A stretch of DNA of 64,000 nucleotides from Sisyra terminalis (lineage: Eukaryota > Arthropoda > Insecta > Neuroptera > Sisyridae), in assembly GCA_958496175.1 (NCBI GenBank), contig OY292280.1, forward strand, positions 5,208,001-5,272,000. The letters are read 5' to 3'. This document shows, piece after piece, positions 11,796-24,445 of this stretch (positions are counted from its first letter, which is position 1; the number at the start of each line of letters is the position of its first letter). The translations under genes were made by a program, and so were the position numbers. Below the pieces are notes generated by a model. That model was not told the DNA's origin, did no database searches, and saw only the letters and a list, made by a program, of their open reading frames with translations.

Positions 11796-11966
11796 GTACT
11801 TAAACGATATATTTATATCTGCCATTCTCTCATTTTGGCATTTAAGTTTTAACTATGTTATTACATATCACCAATTGAGCATATACTTCAATTTCTCGTA
11901 TATATATACAATATAGCTGATCCCCGCGCCTTCGTCTGCGTAACGTAGGGGTAGATTATATTTTCT
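11500..11966 (+). repeat. Direct duplication, copy 1 (partner 17545-18017)
   Basis: About 465 bases nearly identical to 17545-18017, spanning part of family C, a unique block (CAAACCGATTTAGAGTACTT and on) and the first bases of element D. The sequences diverge abruptly just after TTTTCAGATTT, so this is a segmental copy and not two independent insertions. Confidence 0.85.
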
Positions 11967-12224
11967 TTTCAGATTTACTATTAGTACTGGTATATGAAAA
12001 TTTGTATTTCTCTTATTTCTTTTACGAAAAACGTAATCATACCTAAAAAAACTATTTCGTCGACTTTAAAAAGACATATTGAATAAACTGAAAATTTAAT
12101 ATAGCCTATGTTCAACGGAGATAGTGTAGCTTCTCAACAGTGAAAGAATTTTTCAAATCGGTCAAGTAGTTTCGGAGCCTATTCAATGCAAACAATCAAA
12201 TCTTTCCTCTTTATAATATTAGAT
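11924..12224 (+). mobile_element. Element D (RTE/SINE-like), internally deleted copy
   Basis: Starts TAGCTGATCCCCGCGCCTTC and ends with the block GTAGTTTCGGAGCCTATTCA plus CTTTATAATATTAGA. Both ends match the 1.3-1.4-kb copies at 20168 and 62451, but about 1 kb of the middle is absent. The TTATAATATTAGA-like tail is typical of RTE-type non-LTR ends; that class is inferred. Confidence 0.7.
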
Positions 12225-12225
12225 A

Positions 12226-12560
12226 ATTGAATATAATAATATATAAAAATCATACCATAAACATAAATTTGAACAGAATTTTAAACAAAAATATTTGTGA
12301 CGTATTGCCCAGATACGTATTTCGATTGCCAATCAATCTTCCTCCATCAAGTGAATCATCATAAAGCAGTTACGGAGTGATCCAAACTACTTGATGACCA
12401 CTGAGAAAGATTGCTTGGCAATCGAAATACGTATCTGGGCAATACGTCACGAATATTTTTGTTTGAACTTGTGTTCAAATTTATGGTATGTTTTTTATAT
12501 ATTATTATATTAAATTATACTACATAAATTGGACCGCAATATATCCTATATATTGTATAC
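12226..12560 (+). mobile_element. Family C, copy 2
   Basis: Inverted halves, each with the CAATACGTCACGAATATTTT / ATTGCTTGGCAATCGAAATA block, around a centre near 12345-12400. Follows directly on element D. Confidence 0.8.
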
Positions 12561-12718
12561 ACAAAGTGATCTAAGGTGACTCGTATCCTCGTTATCACTA
12601 ATACAATTAATACTTAATTAAAGGACAGGCCACCTTTTCCAAGGATGGAGCAAAGGATACCAAAGGATGGATTTATGTGGATTCATATGGGAAATAACAA
12701 ATACTACTTAGTAAAGTA

Positions 12719-12943
12719 GGCTCAATTGTACTTTAGCACACCCACAATCTGGCAACGTTAGATTTTCGCATTTGTTTTTAATTTAATTCGCGATTAAATC
12801 GGTCCATAATGAAAATGTAGCCACTAAAGAGAGAATTATACCATATTAGAATTAAATCATCAAAAAAATCGTGAATTAAATTAAAAACAAAGCGGAAAAT
12901 GCAACGTTGCAAGATTGTGGGTGTGCTAAAGTACACTTGAGCC
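12719..12943. mobile_element. Family F MITE, copy 1
   Basis: Inverted ends GGCTCAA...TTTAGCACACCCACAATCTG, continuing about 60 bp inward (AACGTT, then TTTAATTTAATTCGCGATTA). Other copies at 39244 and 57019. No coding capacity. Confidence 0.85.
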
Positions 12944-14207
12944 GTAAAGTATACTCCTTACTAAAACAGAACCAATATTAATGAAATTTATAGTTTCAAA
13001 AGAAAAAATCTTGATTGACATTAATTAACGAGAAAATATCAACAATTTTGAGTTAATGAAATTAGGAAACATGATATAGATATTGCTTTTGAGGAAATTA
13101 GCATATTTTTTTTTAAAAAATTACTAAGTTATTATGGGTAGCCTTGATTGATTTCTTTATTTTTGGTTTCAAGTTTAATCAATAACCATATAGCTGCCAT
13201 ATATAATTACTTTAAGGTAAACAAAGTTATTGAGTCAATTGTCAGTTTATTTTCCTTCAAATTTTCCATTGCAAATGAAAATCACGTAGGATGTAGGTAT
13301 GAGAAAAGCAGAAGGTTCAAGACCGAAGACATCTACTTCTCGATCTTTTGGATCTTTTGAAAAACGTGTACACTTTTCAAATACCTGTAGTTCATTAAGA
13401 ATTATGCAATGATCAAGGTTCTTTGAATAAATCACTTAATTAACATAAATAAAATATTTTATTGAGAAGTCTAACACCAAATTCATCAGTTTATTTTGTT
13501 TAGAAACGTTGTTTAATTCGGACTATCTGAAAAGTGGAGTTTTCTTTACTTAACTATATTTAATTTCTATCAATTTAAATCAAAGTTTTTCCAACCAATG
13601 AAACTAATTTCAGGTAAGAATTTTATTGGAATATTTATTTAAATTTTCATTTTTGTGAAAATCAGTTTAATCACTTGTTTTCATTGATGGGTTGCATTTA
13701 GTGGGAAAATTTAAAGAAAATCGGATTTTTTCTTTCTGGTTTTTAAACCTTGCGGTTTTTGGACAAAAGAAAAATGGCTGGAGAACATGCGCGTTGCATT
13801 TGTTATGACACTAATTGACACATTGATAGCGATGACGTTTTTGTGATAAAAGTAATTTAAATTTAAAATATTGTACATTTGTTAGTTAATTAATAATTAG
13901 GGTAAAATTAATAAGTGTTTGTATATAGAAATAATGGTTTAGTTAATATTTAAATTACGCTTATTTCTTATGTTGATTAAGTGATTATATCAACGTCAAT
14001 ATTTTCATTTAGAAAACCATTGGTATGGATAATATTGTTGGGATTAAACTAAAAATGGATTTATCTATTTATTGTTTTTCTTTTTGTTTTAGATTTACAT
14101 TTTTGGAGTCATACTTTCGTAAAACATATGGTTGGAGCAGTACTACGATGGTGATGTGAATACAAAATTTCTCGAACGTGATTTGCTTCATTAATACTTT
14201 TCCAATT
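12944..14207. other. CERK 5' flank
   Basis: AT-rich, no gene or repeat family recognised. The CERK promoter presumably lies near its right edge. I could not identify a convincing TATA or initiator. Confidence 0.35.
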
Positions 14208-17200
14208 ATGATCAATTTATTGGAGTCGGACGTGCACGAAACTGTTCTTCTTACAACATTTACCATCAACAAACGCCGTTCCCGAGTGTACTTGCACCGA
14301 GGAAAACTTATTTGGGAAACCGAAAGTCTTCCACATTGTAAGTCCTCATTAACCCTTGTGCATTTTATAGTTTCATTTACTAAATGACATCTTCATGAAG
14401 TTGTACTTCTTTAGCGGCGTTATGAAAAAATAACCAGAAGGTTAGCAAGAAACTTCTGGGTGAATACTGACTGATTTTGGGAGTTCTTCAACTAGTACTA
14501 AAACCACTAAAACCCTTCAAAATTCAACTCTTTATCGAAAAACTTGTGGCTTTCGGATTCAAAGCCGTGTTAAAAGATTGACCAAGTCACCAATATTTTG
14601 CAACCTCTTCAAGTCGCATCTTCAGGCCGTAATTACTTCCGAAACTTATTACAGAATGCTCCTCAAGTCGTCTTATATACCATTCATTGTGGCAGGAAAA
14701 ATTAAAAGTTTAAAGTAGAAGAGCAGGTCAACCAATAAGAGAAGAAGATAATCCTTTTCTTTTTAGTTGAAGATCTATTCAACTTAAAAAAAAAAATGGT
14801 GCTCAGGAAATATAATTTCAGGGTGGTGTTTAAGCCTCCTACGAAAATATCTTGTATACTTCCATCCCCGAAGGACAAGACTCCAGTCTTGAACAAGCCT
14901 GGGGTATACAAAATCCCCTGTTCATGTGGAAAAGTATATATTGGTGAAACCGGAAGATTCGTGAATACACGATTGAAGGAACACTGTAGGAATGTAAAGT
15001 TGTATTGTTTGTAGTATTGGTAAAAAATATTCAGAGGACTAGGATCAAATAATAATCAGTCAAAACTATTTATTACATGCGCGACGTTTCGGCGCGGTTA
15101 TTGAGCCTTCCTCAGGAGTTCGTAAATAATCGCTTTAACCTTATTAAAAATAATCATTGTCCATTAAGGTCACCGTTATTTCCCAAATTGATTTTTTTTT
15201 ACAGTGATCGCCCCCTGAATTTTTAGTTTAAGATACAAAAAAAATTATCCGATACAATTAAGCTCTTAATTTCTTGATTAAACCGTGCTGGAATCATATT
15301 ACTTTTACCATTTAAATAACATGGGATTATTTGACTTTTTACTTTTAATTTTTTTTCTCAGAAACAAATGTATGAAAACATATAAGATCTAATTATTCTG
15401 ACGTAAAATTTAACGCTCTACAAAAAAGGTCTCTTATGAATTTTCGATTGAATCACTCCATTAAAAGTTATTCAACATTTAACTTTTGCCTAATATTTTC
15501 AACTTTTGGCTCATTTTTACTTTTTTTAACTATAAAATCATTGGAAAAGAAGATAAAAATTATTATCATTAGAGCGCAAGTGATTGTTTGTGTTAATTTT
15601 ATGGCTTGAATTGAAAATTAAACAAAAAAAACATTTTTTGACAATTAAAACCGGTGACATAAGACCCGAATTCGCTATAGTCGTGAAATTCAATTTATCC
15701 AGGATAAATTTTCGTACTTTAATCAATATTTTGTACCTACGAAGTGAATTTCATACTAATTAATGAGACTATCGATAAAAGTTCAATTATTATTCGAATT
15801 TTAACCATTTCACCTGACGCCATCTATGAGAAATTTCTTAGCACTTGTAGTCAACAAATTAAATGTTGAATAAATTACAAAATACAAATTAAACAAATTA
15901 ATTCAAGTTAAATGTTGAATAACTTTTAATGGAGTGATTTAATCGAAAATTCATATGAGACCTTTTTTGTAGAGCGTTAAATTTTACGTCAGAATAATTT
16001 GATCTTAAATCTTTTCATCCATTTGTTTCTGAGAAAAAAAAAATAAAAGTAAAAAGTCAAATAATCCCATGTCATTTAAATGGTAAAAGTAACATGATGA
16101 AATAAACAAATGAATGAAAAGATTTATGATCAACAAAAAAGGTTTCCTATGAATTTTCGATTAAATCATTCCAATAAAAGTTATTCAACATTTAACTTGA
16201 ATTAATTTGTTTAATTTGCATTTTGTAATCAAAATAAGATTTTTTCGCTAACTTTGAACAGTTATACTGTGTATACAATATATAAGATATATTGCAGTCC
16301 AATTTATGTAGTATAATTTAATATAATAATATATAAAAATCATACCACAAACATAAATTTGAACAGAAGTTCAAACAAAAATATTCGTTACGTATTGCCC
16401 AGATACGTATTTCGATTGCCAAGTGGTCATCAAGTAGTTTGAATCACTCCGTAATTGGTTTGTGGTTGATTCACAAAATATTTGCTGATGTATAACTCAG
16501 ATACGGTGAAAGTAAAGAAATTTTGAAACACACCTCCCTTCATAACCACATCGCAAAAAGAGATAGGCTCAACTTAGTAGGGGCGACTTACAAATTGAGG
16601 TCAATCCGTGATTATTTTGTGAATCATCACAAAGCAGTTACGGAGTGATCCAAACTACTGAGGAAGATTGCTTGGCAATCGAAATACGTATCTGGGCAAT
16701 ACGTCACGAATATTTTTGTTTGAACTTCTGTTCAAATTTATATTTATGGTATGTTTGTTATATATTATTATATTAAATTATACTACATAAATTGGATTGC
16801 AATATATCTTATATATTGTATACACAGTATTAGTCTTACTAATAATATTATTGATGATAACACACTGTTCTCTATTAGTTAAATAGTTCTCGAGTAGTTT
16901 ATGAGGGATACCTCTAATACCACGTCTCCAAAGTTTATCCAACAAGATTTTGTGATTCTCGGTGTCGAAAGTCTTTGCTAAGGTCTTCTACTTTAACCTT
17001 TGTATTTTTCCACCCACAATGATTGGTACATAAGACGGCTTGGGGAGCATTCTGCAATTAGTTTCGGAAATAATTACACCCAGAAGATGCGACCCGGAGA
17101 GGTTGCGAAACATAGGCGATATAGGCAATCTTTTAACACGGATTTGAATCCGAAATCCATAAGCTTTTCAATAAAGAGTTGTATTATTATTATTACATTT

Positions 17201-20200
17201 ACTTATCATAATAAACAAACGTTATTGATATTTTTACTCTGACAAAGTCACGGGTAGCTACTAATGTCTGTAACGGATCTGTTGAAATGAGACATGAGTC
17301 GTTTATTTTGAAAGTAACGTAAGTCTATTTAAAGAACGGTCTATAAGGTGATTCTTGTTCATGTAACTAGAACAAAGTATGTTAATTATTTAACTGCTAA
17401 GTTTTCAGAAATTACTGATTTCATTTTATTTGTTAACAAAAACGCCAATTATTCCCTCCTCCTTAGTATCTTATGTTCGTATGGTTAAAAATGATAATGC
17501 CATATGGATTGTGTATGCAATATATAAGATATATTGCAGTCCAATTTATGTAGTATAATTTAATATAATAATATACAAAAATCATACCACAAACATAAAT
17601 TTGAACAGAAGTTCAAACAAAAATATTCGTGACGTATTGCCCCGATACGTACTTCGATTGCCAAGCAATCTTCCTCAGTAGTTTGGATCACTCCGTAACT
17701 GCTTTGTGATGAATCACTTGATGGAGGAAGATTGATTGGCAATCCAAATACGTATCTAGGCAATACGTCACAAATATTTTTGTTTAAACTTCTGTATTTA
17801 TAATTGACAACAAATAATAAATGTCTCAAACCGATTTAGAGTACTTAAACGATATATTTATATCTGCCATTCTCTCATTTTGGCATTTAAGTTTTAACTA
17901 TGTTATTACATATCACCAATTGAGCATATACTTCAATTTCTCGTATATATATACAATATAGCTGATCCCCGCGACTTCGTCTGCGTAACGTAGGGGTAGA
18001 TTATATTTTCTTTTCAGATTTGCCAAGCAAGCTTCATCAGTGGTCATCAAGTAGTTTGGATCACTCCGTAACTGCTTTGTGATGATTCATCACAAAGCAT
18101 GATTCATCATTGGGGTGAATCATCACAAAGCAGTTACGGAGTAATCCAAACTACTTGATGACCACTTGGCAATCGAAATACGTATCTGGGCAATACGTCA
18201 CGAATATTTTTGTTTGAACTTCTGTTCAAATTTATATTTGTGGTATGATTTTCATATATTATTATATTAAATTATACTACATAAATTGGACTGCAATATA
18301 TCTTATATATTGTATACACAGTATAACTGTTCAAAGTCAGCGAAAAAAACTTATTTTGGCCATATGGATTGTTCTTGAAATGAACTTAAGTCACTTTCAA
18401 AATAAACGGCTCAAATATTGAAGATTTGAACTTAGTTTTGAAGCATTAAGTTGAACAACTACTTGTCAACCAGTAGGCCTCTCATTTTTTGTTTTGTAAT
18501 GAGATTAGAGTTGGAAAACAATAGATAACACTTGCAAAGGTCTATTAGTAGTTACATATGGTTTGTTTTAGCGCAACATCAAATCGAATTAAAAAATGTG
18601 ATTGGAGTGAAATCTGGAGAAGATTCTCAGTCGAAGAATCTCATTGTAGACTATGCAAAAAGGGTATCGGGCACTATTTGGCGACATTGTCGCATAGTAA
18701 TGGTTCACAATGATGCTCGACAGGTGGTGCTTTGGGTCCGTGCAATTGATAACCATTTGGCCACATTTCAGTCGCGACCCAAACGTTTGTTGCTGTTTGT
18801 AAATCCATATGGTGGCAAGAAAAAGGCGTTGCAAATTTTCGAAAAGCATGGTAGACCGTTGTTTCGAATTGCCAATGTTGATGTCAGTGTAATTATATCG
18901 CAACGAGCTAATCAAATCACCGATTTAGTAATGAGTTTAAATTTAGATATTTACGACGCTATTGCATGTGTTGGGGGAGATGGAACATTTTCGGAATTGT
19001 TCAACGGTCTGATTATGAAGACCTGTAAAGATAAGAATATTCAACTGAATTGTGACAATATGGAGATTCCAGTTCCTGCGATACCGGTGGGTGTGATACC
19101 TGGAGGAAGTACAGATACTGTGGCATATTCAATGCATGGAACCAGCGATATACAAACAGCTGTTTTATATATAATATTTGGAGACACGATCGGACTGGAT
19201 ATAGCTTCAACATTTCAGAAGGAAAATTTCGTTAGGTTCTATGCAAGTGTTATGAGTTATGGTTTTCTTGGAGACGTAGCTAGAGATAGTGAAAATTTCC
19301 GTTGGATGGGCCCGAAACGATATGATTATTCAGGATTTAAAAAAATCCTATCTAATACCGGCTATGATGGAGAATTGCGGCTTTTATGCGAAAAAAACGA
19401 CTCGGAACAATTGAAAAAATGTTTGGAAAACTGTGACACTTGTCAGTCGAAGCGAGTTGAGTCCAACGACACGGAAGCAACCGAATGGAAAACAGTTAAA
19501 GGCAAATTTTTTATGGTCAGTGGAGCAAATGTGAGCTGTGCATGTACTAAAAGCCCCAACGGAATTGCCCCCTATGGACATTTAGGTGACGGATTTATCA
19601 CTCTAGTCGTTGTTCGTCACACATCAACATTCAACGTTCTTCGTCTTCTTCTTCGATTGTCCAGCAAGGCCAAAACTATTGTAACCATTCTTTACTTGCA
19701 ATCCTTTTCAATAATAAATCAAATTATTTTCAGGATGATTTATCGTTTGTGGAAACTTATAAAGTTCGTGAATTTGAATTTGGTATAACTGACGTCTCAC
19801 AAGAAAATATGGCAATCACTGCAGGTTCTACAAACAGTGTCTGGAATTGTGATGGAGAAGTCATTCCAGAAGCAGAAGTTCACGTCAAGTAAGAATACCA
19901 CGAAGAATAAAGAACAGGAGAACGAACAAGATAGGCAATTTGTTAGTCAAATCAGCAACGAGAGTTGCCTAAAAATTGGCAAATTTATTTTATTTCTAAT
20001 AATTTCACCGGGTTTTTTCCATTTCCAAATAATATTGCATCAGAAAAGTATCCAAGCTATGATAGTCTACATGTCCACAAAGTTTATTAAATTAGTTATT
20101 TTCTGTCCTTTCACAAAGTTTCTATTCAATAAATTCAAGAACGTTATCTATCTTCTTCTATCTATCTATTATTATAAAGAGGAAAGATTTTATTGTTTGT

Positions 20201-21949
20201 TTGCTTTGAATAGGCTCGGAAACTATTTGGCCGATTTGAAAAATTCTTTCACTGTTAGGAAGCTACAATATTTCCAGTGAACATAGGCTATATTAAATTT
20301 TCAAAAAAGTTAGGGATCCATACTAAAACTCCAATAATGTGTGAAAAAAATTACCAAAAAATTTTCTTACATCGCGTGCGCTGGCGATTTAACTAAAGAA
20401 CAGAACAACCGAGTTTAATGAAACTTTATATTAAGATACAACCAGTTACCCACACACGTTAGGCTACTTATCATTCCTTAAAAATAATAAGGGAATGTAC
20501 CCCCTACGTAAAAACTGAGGGATGAAAAAAAAAATTACTTTAGATAGGCGAGTTATATATCATTGGAAAGGTATTTAACAGTTTAAAAATGATCTGTATT
20601 AATATTTTTAGTTGAACTAATAAAAAGTACAGTAATTTAATTTTAAGTACAAACAATTGCCTTTTTGAAATATAAATGTTTTTATAGATAATAATCAGTA
20701 AACTTTTTTTTTACAAAATTGTTGTAAATAGATCCTTAAGGTTGCTCAGTAAGGAAATATTAACGAAAAAAATGTAATATAGTAATAATAATAATAATTC
20801 CAGCCAGAAATCATAATGATAAATAATAAATAATCATATCATCATAATGATAAAAGAAATTTAAAATCCTCTTCCAGAGCAAAAGGCATACGCCAAATCG
20901 TGTATGGTGAACTCTGGACTATCCAATATGGTTTAATTATATAGTTGAAATTCAGATATTTCAATAATAAGTTTAAAGATACATAATGGTTATACATGAT
21001 TATGGAACAACTGGGTTTCGTGCAATTGTACAAATTTTAATTTCGCGGTTGTGTTGTACATTGCAATAGTGTAAAAGTTTTTGGAAAAAGGTTCATTCGG
21101 GAATCGAATAACAGAGATGGGGTTATTTTGACGCGAGTATTTTGATAACTTTTGATTTTTTTTAGTCATAATTAAGACCGAATTTAATGAACTTGGCGAT
21201 ATTTTTATTTATCTATACATGCTGATTGATTTACGGGTTATTTGGTTCACGGTAGGTATACCTACCGTAGGTATACGCAATTGAACATATTAATATATTA
21301 AAATTATTAAAACATATTAATTTACGGAGTATTTGGTTCTTTGCAACAGTTTATTAAATGTGTCTTTTTCAAGAGATTATGAAGTGTTTGTAAGTATGAT
21401 TATATTTTTCGTAAAAGGAATAAGAAAAATAAAATACGTTACGCAGACGAAGTCGCGGGGATCAGCTAGTAAACTGATAAAAACATTTTGAATAACTTGA
21501 ATGTTGAAATAAACACCGTTGTAGTAGTTGTATTTTTTGCCACCAGATCGCATAGCATCAAATGACACTTACCAATATTCAAAATCGGTGTTACACTGAC
21601 ACTAGCGCCCTCTACCTATGCCATCATTTTGTAAGCAACTTTGCAATACGACGTTCGTTCTCTTGTTATTTATATTTCGTGAAGAATATAATATATTGCA
21701 GGATTCAAGTTAACAAAGGGGATCAATGTATGAATTCTAAGGTCTTATAAAAAAATTGTATCCAATTAATAATATTAAATTATATGACTGATTGATTCAT
21801 ACGACATAAATAATAATTATTGATTAATTTATGCATTAAAATTATAAATATTTTGCATTTTTTTCAGAGTTCACTGTCAATTGCTCAAAGTGTTTAGCCG
21901 CGGACCAAATATGTCCGAACCAGAACCGTCCTGTGCATGTTTCTTCTAA
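14208..21949 (+). CDS. CERK: Ceramide kinase
   Basis: Phosphorylates ceramide to ceramide-1-phosphate, at Golgi/plasma membranes. Exons: 14208-14337, 18572-19680, 19734-19888, 21868-21949; total 1476 nt, 491 residues (human CERK about 537). Exon 1 encodes the start of the PH-like region (VLLTTFTINKRRSRVYLHRG); it joins exon 2 in phase 1 (T|CG). The diacylglycerol/lipid-kinase catalytic domain begins at RPKRLLLFVNPYGGKK, with the ATP-binding GGDG at 178-181 and PGGSTDTVAYS after it. The CERK-specific CxxxCxxC motif is C327, C331, C334, which separates it from sphingosine kinase. The C-terminus (TNSVWNCDGE...VHCQLLKVFSRG) aligns with vertebrate CERK. Start chosen at the first in-frame ATG of exon 1. 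Intron 1 (4.2 kb) holds Penelope, palindrome and family C repeats; intron 3 holds element D. Confidence 0.93.
14555..14700 (-). mobile_element. Penelope-like end fragment
   Basis: Its reverse complement resembles 17020-17170: GGAAGTAATTACGGCCTGAA, then a GAAGATGCGAC hairpin and TTTTAACACGG. This CTGAAGATGCGAC...GTTGC pattern is typical of repeats at the ends of Penelope-like elements. It lies next to a GIY-YIG coding fragment, which supports the call. Confidence 0.6.
14796..15014 (+). pseudogene. Penelope-like element GIY-YIG endonuclease fragment
   Basis: 72 codons ending in a GIY-YIG nuclease core: GVYKIPCSCGKVYIGETGRF, then NTRLKEH. The order (KPP...PGVYKIPC-CGKVYIGETGR) is that of the C-terminal endonuclease of Penelope-like retroelements. 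The reverse transcriptase is missing and the frame stops soon after the motif, so it is a dead fragment in CERK intron 1. Confidence 0.8.
15083..15115 (-). other. Hammerhead-core-like hairpin at a Penelope-like end
   Basis: Reverse strand reads CTGAGGA-A-GGC, loop, GCC-GAAA-CGTC, 70-100 bases past the GIY-YIG fragment. It has the C-core, stem II and GAAA of a hammerhead, with one extra base after the core and a minimal stem III. Function is not shown. Confidence 0.4.
15294..16098. repeat. Foldback repeat, arms about 200 bp
   Basis: The left arm (TCATATTACTTTTACCATTT to CATTTAACTT near 15485) recurs inverted at about 15905-16098, with a loop of about 400 bases. A third partial copy of the inner edge follows at 16130-16200. 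Lies in CERK intron 1. Confidence 0.85.
16229..16830. mobile_element. Family C, copy 3
   Basis: Both inverted halves present. The centre (16485-16625) contains a block that recurs inverted in copy 6 (TATCTGGGTTATACAT, GCGATGTGGTTATG), so this middle segment can sit in either orientation. Confidence 0.85.
17020..17170 (+). mobile_element. Penelope-like end fragment, inverted partner of 14555-14700
   Basis: Contains CAGAAGATGCGACC, loop, GGTTGCGAAACAT and TTTTAACACGGATTTGAATC. Together with 14555-14700 it brackets about 2.3 kb of CERK intron 1. Confidence 0.6.
17512..18349. mobile_element. Family C, copy 4 (with duplicated block and D fragment)
   Basis: Two inverted halves, interrupted by the 17545-18017 duplication, which ends in the first about 50 bases of element D (TGATCCCCGCGACTTCGTCT at 17965). 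Right end AACTTATTTTG. Confidence 0.8.
20168..21468 (-). mobile_element. Element D (RTE/SINE-like), full-length copy in CERK intron 3
   Basis: Reverse-orientation copy of about 1.3 kb. On the plus strand it starts ATTATAAAGAGGAAAGATTT and ends CGCGGGGATCAGCTA. It matches 62451-63848 along most of its length but lacks an insertion of about 250 bases present there. No intact protein; the frames inside have no recognisable domain. Confidence 0.75.
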
Positions 21950-22298
21950 AGGAACTGCTAGAATATATAATTACTAGAAAAGATAAATGTATCATTCCAA
22001 TGAAACGATTCCTGATTGTTAAATTAGCATTTTGAAGGAGTTCAAGTATTAAAATGTGATTGATATAAAAATGTAATCAATTTTGTGATTGTCGTAGGGA
22101 ATTGGGTTGCACAATATTCCATATGGAGCAAAACACCACCATGTAACTTTGTACTTCAAATTAATACGATTTATCGAAAATGTTAATTTTTTTTTTCAAA
22201 TCTACTACAAAATGGCGATCTTAAACATTGTACAGTTGTAATGTTTTTGAAAATATGGTGTCAGGGTTTGGATTGGTGTATATTTTGTTTGTTAAAAA

Positions 22299-23342
22299 CA
22301 CCGGCATACAAAAAAAAGTCCTCTGTACTTATGACCGGACCTACATAAATCTACGTATTCTGACCCCCTGAACACGAATCCGGTGTCGGTTTGACCCGTA
22401 CACCCTCAAAAATTCGAGAAAACTTTAAAAAACCGAAAAAAATGGTTAAAATCGGCAGTTTTGGTGACATAGAAATTTTTTTGAACTAAACCGAGCATGA
22501 TTTTCATGTTTTTTGACCCGCTGAATACAAATTCAAAGTTCATTTAGATCATAAGCTGTTTTAATTGTAAGAAAATTGCAAAAAATCTTTGAAAATTGCG
22601 AGAAATTGCAGTAATTGTGTACAAAAATTGTAAGGAGCTAGATTAATCGTGATTTTCATGTTTTCTAATCCGCATAATATAAATCTTGAAAGTATTCGGT
22701 CCAGCCATTCTTAGAAATCCATGTAAATAGCAAAAAACCCTGAAAATTTCAGAAAAATCAAAGTTCTTGTGATAAATATCAAATTTTTAATGAAATCATA
22801 ATAAATTTGACATGTTGGCAAATCTGTTGAGTATAAATTTGAAGTTCATTGATCCGGAATTAAAAAAAAAAATTGTTAATCGTAAAAAATCTATAGAAAT
22901 AACAAAATCGCGGTTAGCCAAATAACCTTCAAAAATCATATTCCAGAAATAAAATAATATGCAAAATATCCTTTGTAGAGATTTAAAAGTTTGTTTTCAT
23001 CCTATAATCTCGAATTTTAGAACAATAGCCGCAATTTTTTACAATTTTTAAGGGTTTTTTGCAATTTTCTTACAATAAAAACGGCTTATGGTCTACATAA
23101 ACTTCGAATTTGTATTCAGCGGATCGAAGAACATGAAAATCATGCTCGGTTTAGTTCAAAAAAATTTCTATGTCACCAAAACTGCCGATTTGAACCATTT
23201 TTTTCGGTTTTTAAAAGTTTTCTCGAATTTTTGAGGGTGTACGGGTCAAACCGACCCCGGATTCGTGTTCAGGGGGTCAAAATACGTAGATTTATGTAGG
23301 TCCGTTCAAAAGTACAGAGCACTTTTTTTTTGTGTGCCGGTG
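22299..23342. mobile_element. 1-kb foldback element
   Basis: Ends CACCGGCATACA and TGTGTGCCGGTG; arms of about 290 bp pair as inverted copies (shared inner blocks GATTTTCATGTT / AACATGAAAATC and GGGTGTACGGGTCAAACCGA). No coding capacity. Lies about 350 bases downstream of the CERK stop. Confidence 0.88.
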
Positions 23343-24212
23343 AAATTATATCTTTAGAATAAGTTGGTCGTTTTTTGCTCCATTTCGGATGTAATTTAAA
23401 CTTATTGCGGCAAAAATGAAACTGATTGTTATTTTAACACGATTGTATTGCCTTACGAGAGATATTAGTTTTTAATGATAAAGTGGTGACTGGGATTGAT
23501 TATTAAATTTTTGCAATAAATACATTTATTGGAATTTAGCAATAAACTAGCAATATTTTTAATAGACTCGTTCGTTCGAAACGAAAAAGATTGTTATAAC
23601 AATTAATAGAAACTGAGGGCTGTAATAGAATAATTGTGATTGAAATTTTTTAAAAATTTATCTTAAATGCCTTAAGAATCTGTTTCGTAAAATAAGTATT
23701 TTTTTTATTTTATATTTGTTGAATTGAACATTCCATTAACGTATTAAGCATTTGTTTATTTTTTTTTCGTATTGTCTTCGAAGTATTCATTTATTAAATT
23801 AGGTCTGTCCAGTTAAGATATCTATTTTTGGAAGTTATGTATTTTTGAATTAATCATTAAATTTTAAAATTCTTGCCCTAGGAATAGGAAATTGTTGATG
23901 ATGTGCTCATTTATAAAAATAAAATTTTCTTGAAAAGAAAATAAAAATGTTAAGTATTTAAATATGTCTTTCTCGAAATATTAGCAACGACATGCATTCT
24001 AATTGTCACAAATAATTTTTTTAAAACAGCAATATTAAATGTAAAATATTAAAAAAATATAATAAAACATAGAAATTATTGTATATAACATTTGGTTTGC
24101 AGGGAAACAAGGGTAAAGTTGAAGCAGAGCGTTTTTAAACACTATTGTAAAATAAAAGTTTAAATGCTTTGTACGATTTTGCTATTATTTCCTTATTATT
24201 TATTTTGATATA
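23343..24212. other. Intergenic, nothing recognised
   Basis: Very AT-rich; no coding signal or repeat family that I can assign. Confidence 0.4.
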
Positions 24213-24445
24213 CAGTGTAATCTCACTAATCCGGCACTATTAAAAATCGGAGGGCTCCGGATTATTGGAATGTTCGGATTACTGGATTATAGTGAAAAAG
24301 TCATAGGTAATGAATAAAATAAAGCATTTCATAGAGGGAATAAATGTATGTACAGGTATAGAGGGGCGAGAGAGGTGTGAGCGAAGGGTGCCTGATTATT
24401 GGACGTGCCAATCAACCGAAGTGCCGGATTAGTGAGATTATACTG
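24213..24445 (+). mobile_element. Family B MITE, copy 5
   Basis: CAGTGTAATCTCACTAATCC at the left after TA; AGTGAGATTATACTG at the right before TA. Confidence 0.88.

Noticed and set aside
11515..17829. Two nearly identical 89-codon frames (11515-11784, 17560-17829)
   Set aside because: They lie in the duplicated family C segment; similarity comes from the repeat, with no domain.
19837..20280. 147-codon open frame after CERK exon 3
   Set aside because: It covers the end of CERK exon 3 in another frame, then intron and element D sequence; no domain is seen and the CERK splice sites explain the region.
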